This document shows, in pieces, positions 9,594 through 17,892 of a DNA stretch of 64,000 nt (positions within the stretch are counted from its first letter, which is position 1; every line of letters begins with the position of its first letter). The translations under genes were made by a program, and so were the position numbers. The DNA comes from Rhizosphaericola mali (lineage in GTDB: Bacteria; Bacteroidota; Bacteroidia; Chitinophagales; Chitinophagaceae): contig NZ_CP044016.1 in NCBI RefSeq assembly GCF_004337365.2, positions 1,984,001 through 2,048,000 of the forward strand, in the 5' to 3' direction. A model generated the notes under the pieces. The model made no database searches. It was not told the origin of the DNA and was given only the letters and a program-made list of their open reading frames with translations.

Positions 9594-9794
9594 GCTTAGA
9601 AATCAACAAAGATAATTATTACCTAGATAGTAATTAAAGGTTGAAAATCGGCATTTCTAAAACGATCCAAAATTTCGGACCTGAATTGATGTCTAGACAA
9701 AATTAAAATGTATCAAAGACAAGGACAAGATTAGCAATGTTTTATTTTAATAACTAGTACATAATAGTCAAAAGAAGTACAAATAGAAAGGAAG

Positions 9795-10751
9795 ATGCTC
9801 CATCATTCAAATCTATTAGTTAATATGCGTAAATTAGATAATCAATCAATTATCCCAATCATGACACTTATCCCTAATTTTTCAGGCGGCTTGTTTTGGC
9901 GTACCATGAAGGCTTCCTTTTTTGGTAGAATAGAAACGTCCAATCAGCCAGGCAACTTCAAACCCTATTTCCAATACCAAATAGGAAAGAACAATACCGG
10001 GTATGATTTGTTCTTTTCCAAGGAGCCTAATGCGCAGCAGTATTACAACGAAGCATTTGGTAAGATGGCAGGCTACTTACCCATTGAGATTTCTGATTTT
10101 CTTTCCTACCATTATCAGGCGTACACCAACAATGAAGAATTTTTACATTTCCTGACATTAGAATTAGCACACAGAATAAGAAATGCAGGTTCTCAAGCAT
10201 ACAGAAAAAAACTCGAAATAGCCGTAGATTGGCTAAATACACAAAATGATACACGTTTGGAGGTAGACAGAAATGCTATGAGAGTGTCTGTAAGAGCAGA
10301 TTTGGATACGGTTTTAGCACAAAGCGAAAAAGAGGCTCTATCTCCAGAACGGATGGAGGAAATTGTTGGAAATCTAGTATCCAGAATGGAAGTGAAAATG
10401 AATAGCATCATAGATTCCGCAGAAAATGAAATACAACAGATTACTAATGGCTTTAGCACGGGAAATATAAAAATATCTAATCCGGAACAAGAAGATCTGA
10501 TTATACGATTCTTTATATTGCTACAACAGGTACAAGCTCCTAGTTCTAACAATAATGAACCTTTAAGATATTTGTTTGCATGTTTTTCTAAAACAGATTT
10601 AGCGACTTTCCTACGAATGCACTTTGAAGCCTTCAGAAATTACAAGACGAGCACCCTCCAAAAGATGATTACCATACAACAAGAGCGAATCAAACCTCAA
10701 CATGAAAAGGTAAAGAAACTGGAAGAAGCAATGGTTAGCTTTTTTTATTGA
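9795..10751 (+). CDS. Hypothetical island protein
   Basis: This 318-residue soluble protein may start at the internal ATG 9825 (MRKLDNQS). The N-terminal ~100 residues are rich in aromatic residues (GGLFWRTMKASFFGRIE, FQYQIGK). The second half is helical and highly charged and ends in QQERIKPQHEKVKKLEEA, probably a coiled coil. There is no enzyme motif that I can recognise. It stands alone on the plus strand between the HU region and the decayed toxin locus. Confidence 0.6.
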   Translation: MLHHSNLLVNMRKLDNQSIIPIMTLIPNFSGGLFWRTMKASFFGRIETSNQPGNFKPYFQYQIGKNNTGYDLFFSKEPNAQQYYNEAFGKMAGYLPIEISDFLSYHYQAYTNNEEFLHFLTLELAHRIRNAGSQAYRKKLEIAVDWLNTQNDTRLEVDRNAMRVSVRADLDTVLAQSEKEALSPERMEEIVGNLVSRMEVKMNSIIDSAENEIQQITNGFSTGNIKISNPEQEDLIIRFFILLQQVQAPSSNNNEPLRYLFACFSKTDLATFLRMHFEAFRNYKTSTLQKMITIQQERIKPQHEKVKKLEEAMVSFFY

Positions 10752-10912
10752 GCTTTTACAGGATGTATAATACAATTGAAACATAGATTAATATAAAAGA
10801 GTTAGTTCAAGTTTGGTTTTAAATAAGAGAAGTTAGCCTGCTATGGAAATCAGTAGATAAATATTTAATTTTGGATAGATAGAACATGATATAATCATTC
10901 AATTTGTGAATT

Positions 10913-11134
10913 ATGGAAGAAACACTTAAAGATTTAAAAGACGAAGAATTGGTTTCCTTTGGAACTATGGATAAGTCCCCTTCGAATATGTCTGAAAAGG
11001 AATATGAAGAATGGAAAATAAAAAGTAAAGACTTTGTGCGAGAATATCTCTTTTCCATTAATCAACCACTTGTCTATGAAAAGGACGGCGTGATGGTTGC
11101 AGAGTATAAAGATGGAAGAATTGAAAAAGTATAG
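10913..11134 (+). CDS. Small protein upstream of a zeta-toxin-like gene, possible antitoxin
   Basis: This 73-residue, strongly acidic protein (MEETLKDLKDEELVSF at the start, EYKDGRIEKV at the end) has no recognised domain. It ends 6 bp before the ATG of a decayed zeta-like kinase gene, the arrangement of a toxin-antitoxin operon in which a small acidic protein precedes the toxin. The assignment as antitoxin rests on position, size and charge only. Its partner is frameshifted, so it may now be a leftover. Confidence 0.55.
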   Translation: MEETLKDLKDEELVSFGTMDKSPSNMSEKEYEEWKIKSKDFVREYLFSINQPLVYEKDGVMVAEYKDGRIEKV

Positions 11135-11140
11135 CTACCA

Positions 11141-11681
11141 TGGCTAGGATTTACATTCTCGCAGGCGCTCCTGGTGCGGGGAAAGTACATCTGGTAGACT
11201 CTTCATACCCATGGGAATGGAAATTCTGGACTCTGATGATATGTCGCTAAGGTATAAAATAGCGGGCTATACCGATTTCAGAGAAATGGGGCAGCTTAAA
11301 TTCATGGATATTTAATAATAGACTTTTCTCTAATGAGAATTTTGCCATAGAACTCAATCTTGGGTTTGATCACCATTACAATTATGTAAAAAGAATTAAA
11401 CAGGTCAATTCTGAAAATGAAATAATAGTTGTACGGTTCCATACGGATGATGTAAATCTTTGTCTGGATAGGGCAAAAATGAGAGCGGAAAATGGCAGAC
11501 ATCTCGTAGTTCCAGAAGTTATACATACATGTATGACAATATATTTCCTTTATTCAATAAATACAGAGATCGTTTTTCTGGTCTTAATGCTGTGAATGTA
11601 GAAAAAACGGGTAATACATATTTTAGTTTGGAGTATGACTTCAAAAAGAAAGCAGGCGCCTTGCCTGCTGAAATCACTTAA
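11141..11681 (+). pseudogene. Zeta-toxin-like P-loop kinase, multiply frameshifted
   Basis: The start MARIYILAGAPGAGK gives the P-loop of the zeta toxin/AAA kinase family. Zeta toxins phosphorylate UDP-N-acetylglucosamine. The frame is lost at 11182-11184, where one A appears to be missing after GGGG (expected GAGKST). It continues in another frame (MEILDSDDMSLRYKI), shifts again near 11290 (SWIFNNRLFSNENFAIELNLG; VVRFHTDDVNLCLDRAK) and again near 11530 (YDNIFPLFNKYRDRF). The final frame ends at TAA 11679-11681. Together the pieces give about 180 residues, close to the family size. The gene as read cannot make a toxin. Confidence 0.75.
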
Positions 11682-11746
11682 CTTGTATTAGCCAAAACTT
11701 AATCTGACATAGTATGTTAAACTATTAACCACTAAACAGTCAGATT

Positions 11747-11920
11747 ATGAATCAGACACAAAAGCTAATCCAACCCAAAATGGGCTTGTTGAAGTTGGCA
11801 GAGAAATTAGGCAACGTTAGTGGAGTCTGTAAGGTAATGGGGTACAGCGGTGACAGTTTTTACCGCTTCCAAAAGCTGTATGAGGAAGGTGGAGAAAATT
11901 CAATTAATAGATTCAGCTAG
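11747..11920 (+). pseudogene. Truncated IS481-family transposase (N-terminal HTH only)
   Basis: This 57-codon frame encodes the helix-turn-helix start of an IS481-type transposase (MGLLKLAEKLGNVS, CKVMGYSGDSFYRF, KLYEEGG) and then ends. The DDE catalytic part is absent. Sequence from about 11690 may be the left end of the IS. The fragment overlaps the 3' end of the LysR gene, so the insertion or deletion junction lies at that gene's end. Confidence 0.75.
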
Positions 11921-12766
11921 TAAAATAGCGGCTTTTTTTCTGTAAATGCTTTTTGCCCAGATAATATAAGCATTATGTAGTTTGCCTTTTTCTTTAATTG
12001 GGATATAAATTAAATCGTTTGTGTTTTCCATTAATGCCGAAGTAGATAAAATAGTGGACCACAAGCCCGTTTTCACGATTTCTAATAAGGTTGCAATATC
12101 ATTCACTTCTAATCCAATTTTAGGCGTAATATTTTCCTTTTCATAAAGCTTGTCCAAATAACGTCGAGTATTGAATCCCTTGGTTGGAAGTGCTAAAGGT
12201 TCATTCTTCAATTGCGAAAAAATTACTTGCTTTTTTTGAGACAAAGAATGATTTCTATTTGTAACAAAGGATAAGCTAGACTGAAATAATAAATTGTATT
12301 CAAATTGCCGTTCATCTACAATATCACTATAAGATAAAATAAAATCTACTTTTCCACTATCTAACAACTTTAATAATACTTCAGAAGTCTCAAGTATTAT
12401 TTCAATATGTATCTGTGGATATGATCTAGAAAATTTTGCAATACCCTTTGTTAAATAACTGGTTAATGCATAGGACACTCCGACACAGATAGTGCCTGTT
12501 TTTAATTCTTTGAAATCACTTAAAATGAGTTTAGCACTTTCTGATTGCAAGATTGTCTGTCGTGCATAGGGTAAAAATAATTTGCCCGCAGCGGTGAGCC
12601 TTACTCTTTTTCCAATTCTATCAAAAAGCAATATATCTAATTCATTCTCTAATTGTTTTATTTGCTGAGAAAGTGTGCCTTGAGTTACAAAGCATCTATC
12701 TGCAGCCTCGGTAAAATTTAACAATTCTGCAGATGTAACAAAGTATTTGAGTTGCCTAATTTCCAT
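11900..12766 (-). CDS. LysR-family transcriptional regulator, likely of the itaconate operon
   Basis: The protein is about 288 residues when started at ATG 12766 (MEIRQLKYFVT), the usual LysR start; the longer frame to 12796 is less likely. The N-terminal winged helix-turn-helix (residues ~1-60: FTEAADRCFVTQGTLSQQIKQLE) is followed by the LysR effector-binding domain (GTICVGVSYAL onward). It is transcribed away from the lyase/hydratase/CoA-transferase operon across a ~110-bp shared promoter region, as are the LysR regulators of itaconate operons in Yersinia and Pseudomonas. The ligand could be itaconate or a related CoA ester; that is inference. Its last codons overlap an IS481 remnant. Confidence 0.88.
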   Translation of the reverse strand: MEIRQLKYFVTSAELLNFTEAADRCFVTQGTLSQQIKQLENELDILLFDRIGKRVRLTAAGKLFLPYARQTILQSESAKLILSDFKELKTGTICVGVSYALTSYLTKGIAKFSRSYPQIHIEIILETSEVLLKLLDSGKVDFILSYSDIVDERQFEYNLLFQSSLSFVTNRNHSLSQKKQVIFSQLKNEPLALPTKGFNTRRYLDKLYEKENITPKIGLEVNDIATLLEIVKTGLWSTILSTSALMENTNDLIYIPIKEKGKLHNAYIIWAKSIYRKKAAILLAESIN

Positions 12767-12875
12767 AAGCAAATTTACATTAATTGAATTTATCAATGAA
12801 TGTAATTGAAAAATTCAGTTTAATCAATTGATTATTTCGACTCAACTTTGTTTCAACAAAGAAAAAATACGCAAC
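12767..12875. promoter_or_regulatory. Divergent LysR/lyase-operon control region
   Basis: This ~110-bp spacer lies between the LysR gene and the operon it probably controls. It contains partly symmetrical AT-rich words (AATTGAATTTATCAATGAAT; TTAATCAATTGATT) that could be LysR sites. CAACTTTG at 12843-12850 resembles the Bacteroidota -7 box TAnnTTTG upstream of the ATG at 12876. Confidence 0.4.
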
Positions 12876-13721
12876 ATGAATTTTGAAAATATAAATCAAA
12901 TTTACGGTAGGAGTTTTTTATTTACGCCAGCAAACAAATCCGAATTATTTGAAAAGGCACTTCATTCTGGAGCGGATATTATACTGTTGGATTTAGAAGA
13001 CGCAGTATCTATCGAAAATAAAAAGGAAGCCCGTCAAAATATTCAAACACTTTTTAGTAATGAGGACGATGATATAAATAGAATAGGAATTCGAATCAAT
13101 GCACTTAATACCTCAATGGGTTTAGAAGATTTATTAATGTTGAAGGAATTGCCAGTATTGCCAAAGGTTATCGTTGTGCCAAAATTTGAGTCATACTATA
13201 CTATTGAAATGATTCGTTCCATTCTGAATCACGTTGATTCCTTATCAATAATTGGTTTGATTGAAACGGCTTATAGTGTATCTCATTTATCTGAGATTTT
13301 AAACACTCCATTTAAACCTGATGCATTAATGCTAGGCGCAGCTGATCTATGTGCCGATTTAGATGCCGAAAATGATCTTCAAACTTTATTGTCTATAAGA
13401 AGTCAAATGGTTTCAGTTTGCGCAACTTATGGAATAGGACTAATAGATACTCCATTTTTTGAAATTCATAATTTGAATGGACTTAAGCAAGAAACTCAGT
13501 TAGTGAAAAGATTAGGGTTTAGTGCCAAAGCAGCCATTCATCCATCTCATATTTCCATTATCAATGAAACGTTTAGCCCATCTGATAATGAGATCGCAAG
13601 AGCCAAAGAAATTATCAAGTTAGCCAATAAGGGGGCAGGACAATTAAATGGTCACATGATAGACTATGCTATGGCTAAAAAAGCACATAAAATAATCAAT
13701 AAAGCTGATTTAATTAAATAA
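12876..13721 (+). CDS. HpcH/HpaI-CitE family lyase, probable citramalyl-CoA lyase
   Basis: The protein has 281 residues from ATG 12876; the longer frame would start at a TTG inside the promoter region. The family is shown by RSFLFTPANK near the N-terminus, ILLDLEDAVS (acidic metal/substrate region), LIETAYSV and LGAADLCADLDAE. CitE-like enzymes cleave short hydroxyacyl-CoA esters. Beside a MaoC-like hydratase and a CoA-transferase, the natural reaction is cleavage of citramalyl-CoA to acetyl-CoA and pyruvate, the last step of itaconate use (RipC/Ccl). It is the first gene of the operon, 19 bp before the hydratase gene. Malyl-CoA-type activity is an alternative. Confidence 0.8.
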   Translation: MNFENINQIYGRSFLFTPANKSELFEKALHSGADIILLDLEDAVSIENKKEARQNIQTLFSNEDDDINRIGIRINALNTSMGLEDLLMLKELPVLPKVIVVPKFESYYTIEMIRSILNHVDSLSIIGLIETAYSVSHLSEILNTPFKPDALMLGAADLCADLDAENDLQTLLSIRSQMVSVCATYGIGLIDTPFFEIHNLNGLKQETQLVKRLGFSAKAAIHPSHISIINETFSPSDNEIARAKEIIKLANKGAGQLNGHMIDYAMAKKAHKIINKADLIK

Positions 13722-13740
13722 ACACTAAAATTTAAATACA

Positions 13741-14262
13741 ATGGAAATTTCAATGTACAAAAAGGTTGGAGACAACCGATACCGAGAAACTTATGGTCTT
13801 TACTATGAAGACTTTGTCGTCGGTGATATATTTGAACATCGACCTGGGAGAACTATCACAGAAACAGATAATATATGGCAATGCTTATTGACTATGAACT
13901 CGCAACAATTGCATTTTGATTCCGTCTATGCTGCACATACAGAATGGAAAAAACCTCTGGTTGATAGTACAATTACGCTTTCTATCCTAACTGGCATGAG
14001 TGTTCATAGTGTAAGTGGAAAAGTCGTGGCAAATTTAGGATGGAATAATGTTAAGTGTTTGGCTCCTGTATTTGCAGGGGATACCTTATATGCCGAATCA
14101 GAAATTATATCTAAAAGAGAATCGAAAAGCCGTATTACTCAAGGTATTGTAACTGTAAAAACCATCGGGAAAAATCAAAACGCAGAAATTGTCATGGAAT
14201 TTGAAAGAACAATGTTAATTTATAAAAAAGGTAACTCTCCAGAACAAACAGCTGGATATTAA
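13741..14262 (+). CDS. MaoC-like hydratase, probable itaconyl-/mesaconyl-CoA hydratase
   Basis: This 173-residue protein has a single hot-dog domain of the MaoC type. It starts with YEDFVVGDIFEHRPGRTITE, continues with the hydratase region LHFDSVYAAHTEWKKPLVDS (Asp/His-containing) and ends with a strand pattern FERTMLIYKK. In the pathway it would hydrate itaconyl-CoA to citramalyl-CoA (RipB/Ich). The gene lies between the CitE-like lyase (19 bp) and the CoA-transferase (10 bp), and all three are read as one operon. The close relation to mesaconyl-CoA hydratases means the exact substrate cannot be fixed from sequence. Confidence 0.8.
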   Translation: MEISMYKKVGDNRYRETYGLYYEDFVVGDIFEHRPGRTITETDNIWQCLLTMNSQQLHFDSVYAAHTEWKKPLVDSTITLSILTGMSVHSVSGKVVANLGWNNVKCLAPVFAGDTLYAESEIISKRESKSRITQGIVTVKTIGKNQNAEIVMEFERTMLIYKKGNSPEQTAGY

Positions 14263-14272
14263 AATAGAAAAT

Positions 14273-15592
14273 ATGCAAAGTATACAATCTCAATATGAGG
14301 AAAAATTAACCTCAGCACAGCAGGCAATAAAATTATTAGAAAATAATGATAAATTAGTTATAGGAATAGCCGTATCAGAACCGCCAGCACTATTAAATGA
14401 GTTGGCAAATCAAATTAAAAATGGCATTTATTCGAAAATTAAACTATACTATAATGAATCTAAAGCTCCTGCTGCCAATACCATATTACAATACGATTTT
14501 TTAGACGTTTTGGAATTGAACTGTTTGTTTTTAAGTGGAAATGAACGGAAATTAATTCAACAAGGAATGGCTAACAATAGAAAAGTGGTCAATTTTGTTC
14601 CTACTACATTTAGTCAGACTCCGAGGATTTTATCGGAAGAAATAGGCATTGACACATTTATGGCAACGGTTTCTCCTATGGATGAAAATGGCTATTTCAC
14701 ATTTGGAACCAATAATGATTATGGAACCACTGTTGCTCGGTCTGCCAAAAAAGTCATTATCGAGGTGAATGAAAATATGCCTCGCGTATTTGGTAATTCT
14801 TTATTACACATATCAGAAGTGAATGCGATTGTGGAAAACAACCAACCATTGACGGAAGTTCCACCTGTTCCCGCCAATGACGTGGATGACAAAATTGGGA
14901 AAATAATTTCAACGTTTATTCCGGACGGAGCGACATTGCAAATGGGTGTAGGCTCACTGCCTAATGCTATTTGTGCCCAATTGGTTAATCACAAGGATTT
15001 AGGAATTCACTCTGAGGTAATTACTCCTGGCATGATTAATCTTATCCAACAAGGAGTTATTACCAATAAATGCAAAAATATAAACAAACGTAAAAGTGTA
15101 TTTACATTTGCCATGGGAGATAAAAATCTATATGACTTTATAAATAATAACCCCGCTGTAGAAAGCCATCCTGTTAATTACGTAAACGATCCTTCGGTAA
15201 TTGCTCAAAACGATAAGGTAATTAGCGTGAATGCAACTGCGGAGATTGATCTTACAGGCGCATGTAATTCTGAATATATCAAAGGACATCAATATAGTTC
15301 TTCTGGAGGACAGTTAGACTTTGTGAGAGGAGCATATCTTTCTAAAGGTGGCAAATCCTTTATAGCCCTTCATTCTACAACAAAAGATGGGAAAATATCC
15401 AAAATAGTACCTAAACTATCAGGGCCCGTAACTACTCCAAGAACAGATACTCATTATGTTGTTACTGAATTTGGAGCAGTCAACCTTAAGGGCTTATCTA
15501 CTCCAGAAAGAGCATTGGCTTTGATTGGTATTGCGCATCCTTCCTTTAGGGAAGAACTAATTGCTGCGGCAAAACAAAATCATTTAGTTTAG
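14273..15592 (+). CDS. Acetyl-CoA hydrolase/transferase family protein, probable itaconate CoA-transferase
   Basis: This 439-residue protein has both halves of the 4-hydroxybutyrate CoA-transferase/acetyl-CoA hydrolase fold. The second half has GVGSLPNAI, the likely catalytic Glu in HSEVITPGM, and the C-terminal VVTEFGAVNLKGLS that typifies the family. In an operon with a CitE-like lyase and a MaoC-like hydratase it would activate itaconate with CoA from succinyl- or acetyl-CoA (RipA/Ict). It starts 10 bp after the hydratase gene and is followed 18 bp later by a VOC protein. Transfer to another short dicarboxylate is possible. Confidence 0.83.
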   Translation: MQSIQSQYEEKLTSAQQAIKLLENNDKLVIGIAVSEPPALLNELANQIKNGIYSKIKLYYNESKAPAANTILQYDFLDVLELNCLFLSGNERKLIQQGMANNRKVVNFVPTTFSQTPRILSEEIGIDTFMATVSPMDENGYFTFGTNNDYGTTVARSAKKVIIEVNENMPRVFGNSLLHISEVNAIVENNQPLTEVPPVPANDVDDKIGKIISTFIPDGATLQMGVGSLPNAICAQLVNHKDLGIHSEVITPGMINLIQQGVITNKCKNINKRKSVFTFAMGDKNLYDFINNNPAVESHPVNYVNDPSVIAQNDKVISVNATAEIDLTGACNSEYIKGHQYSSSGGQLDFVRGAYLSKGGKSFIALHSTTKDGKISKIVPKLSGPVTTPRTDTHYVVTEFGAVNLKGLSTPERALALIGIAHPSFREELIAAAKQNHLV

Positions 15593-15610
15593 AATATTAA
15601 AATATTAACT

Positions 15611-15991
15611 ATGATTATTGAAAGAATAGATCACATTGTTTTTACAGTTGCAGATATTGAAGCAACTGTAAAATTTTACACTGAAGTATTGAATTTTGAA
15701 TTAGAAATTTTTAATGGAAACAGAAAGGCCTTAAAGTTTGGAAATCAAAAAATAAATCTTCACCAAAAAGGAAAAGAATTCGAGCCTATGGCTTTGTATC
15801 CAACTTGTGGCGCGATAGATCTTTGTTTTATCACCAAACTATCTATTAGCGATATTCAAAATGAATTGAGCGAAAAAGGTATTGTAATAGAAGAAGGCAT
15901 TGTAGAAAGAACAGGTGCTTTAGGAAAAATAAATTCTATTTATCTAAGAGATCCTGATCATAATCTTATTGAAATAAGTTGTTATCAATAA
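15611..15991 (+). CDS. VOC-family (glyoxalase/dioxygenase-like) protein
   Basis: This 126-residue protein has the paired beta-alpha-beta-beta-beta modules of the vicinal oxygen chelate superfamily. It begins IERIDHIVFTVADIEATVKFY with a metal-ligand-like His at residue 7 and ends YLRDPDHNLIEISCY with the typical Glu. Members isomerise or cleave small metabolites, or bind antibiotics. It is the last gene of the putative itaconate operon (18 bp after the CoA-transferase), which suggests a role in handling a related side product. No specific reaction can be assigned. Confidence 0.8.
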   Translation: MIIERIDHIVFTVADIEATVKFYTEVLNFELEIFNGNRKALKFGNQKINLHQKGKEFEPMALYPTCGAIDLCFITKLSISDIQNELSEKGIVIEEGIVERTGALGKINSIYLRDPDHNLIEISCYQ

Positions 15992-16000
15992 TTAAAAATA

Positions 16001-16035
16001 AAAACACTACCCAGGAAAAGTAAGGATAGTGTTTG
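16001..16035 (-). terminator. Terminator at the end of the operon
   Basis: The arms AAACACTA (16002-16009) and TAGTGTTT (16027-16034) form the stem. On the minus strand a run rich in T follows, so it would stop transcription coming from the right. On the plus strand no T-run follows. Confidence 0.5.
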
Positions 16036-16039
16036 CTCC

Positions 16040-16265
16040 GATTTGCTTAGACAGGTTCTTCTGCAACAAATATTTTCGATCATTCTTAGCCCATTAAATT
16101 AGCAGATCTAATATTGGAAGTAATGTTTTACTATAATTAGTAAAACAATAAGTTACGAAAGGCTGTAATTCGACATTCAATTTTATCACATCTAAATGAA
16201 TGTAGAAAGTCTGAGACAGGATAGCCCTATTTCCCATAATCTCTTTATAAATTGCTTTATTTTTT
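16040..16265 (-). pseudogene. Remnant of an HxlR-family regulator
   Basis: Translation of the minus strand gives a decayed C-terminal half of an HxlR-type winged helix protein: GNRAILSQTF, then VELQPFVTYCFTNYSKTLLPILDLL, a stop, and WAKNDRKYLLQ. The pattern matches the usual TDYGKTLLPIL end of the family. There is no start and no intact recognition helix. Its position beside the NTF2-like gene suggests it once regulated that gene. Confidence 0.6.
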
Positions 16266-16281
16266 GTGCCAAGATTCCATT

Positions 16282-16767
16282 TTACTGAACAGTATGGATA
16301 TTATCCATAAAATGTATTTCCAGCTTTCTATAACATATGCGCCAGCCATGATCCGTTTTTACGAGTTCATCAGAAAAAGCCCCAGCTACATATAAAGATT
16401 GATTGGGTATACCAACGTCAATTCTCCCCTTATGTGTAGCCCATAAATCTGTTCTTGCGCTGGCCTCATTACCTATTATTTCAACAACAGGATTTCCCAT
16501 TAGATGTTGCCAATTAGAAAAACTACTCATGTTACCGTTATGAACGCCGTCTCCGCGCATAATTTTAATCATGTTTTGATAGTTTGTTGGAGGATTTCCT
16601 GCGGCTTGAAAGTCCAAAACAGCGTCGTCTGTAAATACATCCTTCCACACTTCTTGTACATTACGATCTTCTCCTTGATGTAAATCTTGGCCAAAACTAT
16701 ATTTTGTAATTACATCTTGAATTTCAAAACGATCTAAAAGGTACTGCAATTTTTTTTCTATTTCCAT
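16282..16767 (-). CDS. NTF2/SnoaL-like protein
   Basis: The protein has 161 residues from ATG 16767 (MEIEKKLQ); a longer frame from 16803 adds an unlikely cysteine-rich leader. The pattern fits SnoaL_4-type cone-fold proteins: an N-terminal helix pair (RFEIQDVITKYSFGQD), then VFTDDAVLDF, and curved strands with H and D residues (WQHLMGNPVVEI, WATHKGR, HGWRICYRKLEIHFMD). The family includes dehydratases, cyclases and isomerases of small ring compounds. It faces away from the SDR gene at 16964, and the two may share an intergenic control region. Substrate unknown. Confidence 0.75.
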   Translation of the reverse strand: MEIEKKLQYLLDRFEIQDVITKYSFGQDLHQGEDRNVQEVWKDVFTDDAVLDFQAAGNPPTNYQNMIKIMRGDGVHNGNMSSFSNWQHLMGNPVVEIIGNEASARTDLWATHKGRIDVGIPNQSLYVAGAFSDELVKTDHGWRICYRKLEIHFMDNIHTVQ

Positions 16768-16936
16768 TGAACTATAATTTTTAATACAGCAAAATAAAAA
16801 CATGTAATTACATGATTTAAGTTCACTTTACTTTTGTAAATTACCTAATCACTTTATCATGCATATTTCGTTTTGCAATATTTGATTTTAGTAGCTAATA
16901 ATTTGTTTTTTATATTTTATAGCTAGACATTCCAAA

Positions 16937-16944
16937 TACTTTTG
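16937..16944 (+). promoter_or_regulatory. Candidate -7 promoter box for the SDR gene
   Basis: TACTTTTG fits the Bacteroidota -7 consensus TAnnTTTG and lies 20 bp before the ATG at 16964. A -33 TTTG at ideal spacing is not evident, so the call is tentative. Confidence 0.4.
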
Positions 16945-16963
16945 TTATATAAAAATTACAATT

Positions 16964-17809
16964 ATGACAAAAGATAAAACAGTACTAATTACCGGTTGCT
17001 CCATGGGATTAGGTGCTGCGACTGCAACTTATTTTGCTAATAATGGTTGGAATGTAGTCGCAACAATGAGGTCTCCTGATTCCAATAATACACTTGAGCA
17101 GAGATCAAATATTTTAGTTTTGAAATTGGATGTCCAAGATAAGTCCACTATAAAGCAGTCAATTGAAAAAGCAATTGATTATTTTGGTAAGATTGATGTG
17201 GTTATTAATAATGCCGGATTTGGAATGAATGGCATTTTTGAATCTATTCCGGAAGAAAGAGTTATAGAACAGTTTGATGTGAATGTATTTGGTGCTATGA
17301 ATGTAACTCGGGCGATACTCCCTCATTTTAGAGAAAAGCAAAATGGTTTGATTCTTAATATTAGTTCTGGAGTTGGTGTTTTTGGACTTCCACTAGGTTC
17401 ATTGTACACAGCATCCAAATTTGCTTTAGAGGGTTTTACGGAAGCGATATCTTATGAATTAGCGTCTATTGGTGTTGTTGTAAAGCTAATTGAACCTGGA
17501 GCGGTTGCAGAAACGGGTTTTCCCAAAAGAAGCGCACAAGAGTTTGGAAGTTATAAAGCGCCAGTTGAATATAATAGAATTATTCAGTCTATGGGAGGTG
17601 TTTTTCAAAAATTTAGAACAAATGCAGATCCTGACGCACTCAGTAAAGTAGTTCAATGTATTTATTTAGCCTCTACTGACAATACAAATCAGCTACGTTA
17701 TTTAGTAACAGAAGATATTGTGCCTATGGTTAAATTAAGAAGGGAATGCTCAGAAGAAAAATTCATGACAAAAATGCGTGAAATTTTCAACTATGAACTT
17801 TTTCGGTAA
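16964..17809 (+). CDS. Short-chain dehydrogenase/reductase
   Basis: This 281-residue protein has the classical SDR features in order: the cofactor motif TGCSMGLGA (residues ~10-18), the NNAGFG strand (~82), the catalytic Ser in ISSGVGV (~130) and YTASK (Tyr and Lys, ~147-151). An Arg after the second strand (ATMRSPDS) suggests preference for NADPH. The longer C-terminal part (VQKFRT-like region and EDIVPMVKLRRE) places it near the group of SDRs acting on steroids or other hydrophobic alcohols. The substrate is not known. It is convergent with another SDR gene across a strong terminator. Confidence 0.88.
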   Translation: MTKDKTVLITGCSMGLGAATATYFANNGWNVVATMRSPDSNNTLEQRSNILVLKLDVQDKSTIKQSIEKAIDYFGKIDVVINNAGFGMNGIFESIPEERVIEQFDVNVFGAMNVTRAILPHFREKQNGLILNISSGVGVFGLPLGSLYTASKFALEGFTEAISYELASIGVVVKLIEPGAVAETGFPKRSAQEFGSYKAPVEYNRIIQSMGGVFQKFRTNADPDALSKVVQCIYLASTDNTNQLRYLVTEDIVPMVKLRRECSEEKFMTKMREIFNYELFR

Positions 17810-17813
17810 TGTA

Positions 17814-17857
17814 AACTATAACAGTCAAAATACAGATGTATTTTGACTGTTATAGTT
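17814..17857. terminator. Bidirectional terminator between two SDR genes
   Basis: A perfect 21-bp inverted repeat with a 2-base centre (stem starting AACTATAACAGTC) is placed between the ends of two convergent genes. Confidence 0.75.
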
Positions 17858-17892
17858 ATAAAATTAGGTATTTATATTAAACGCAAATGCAG

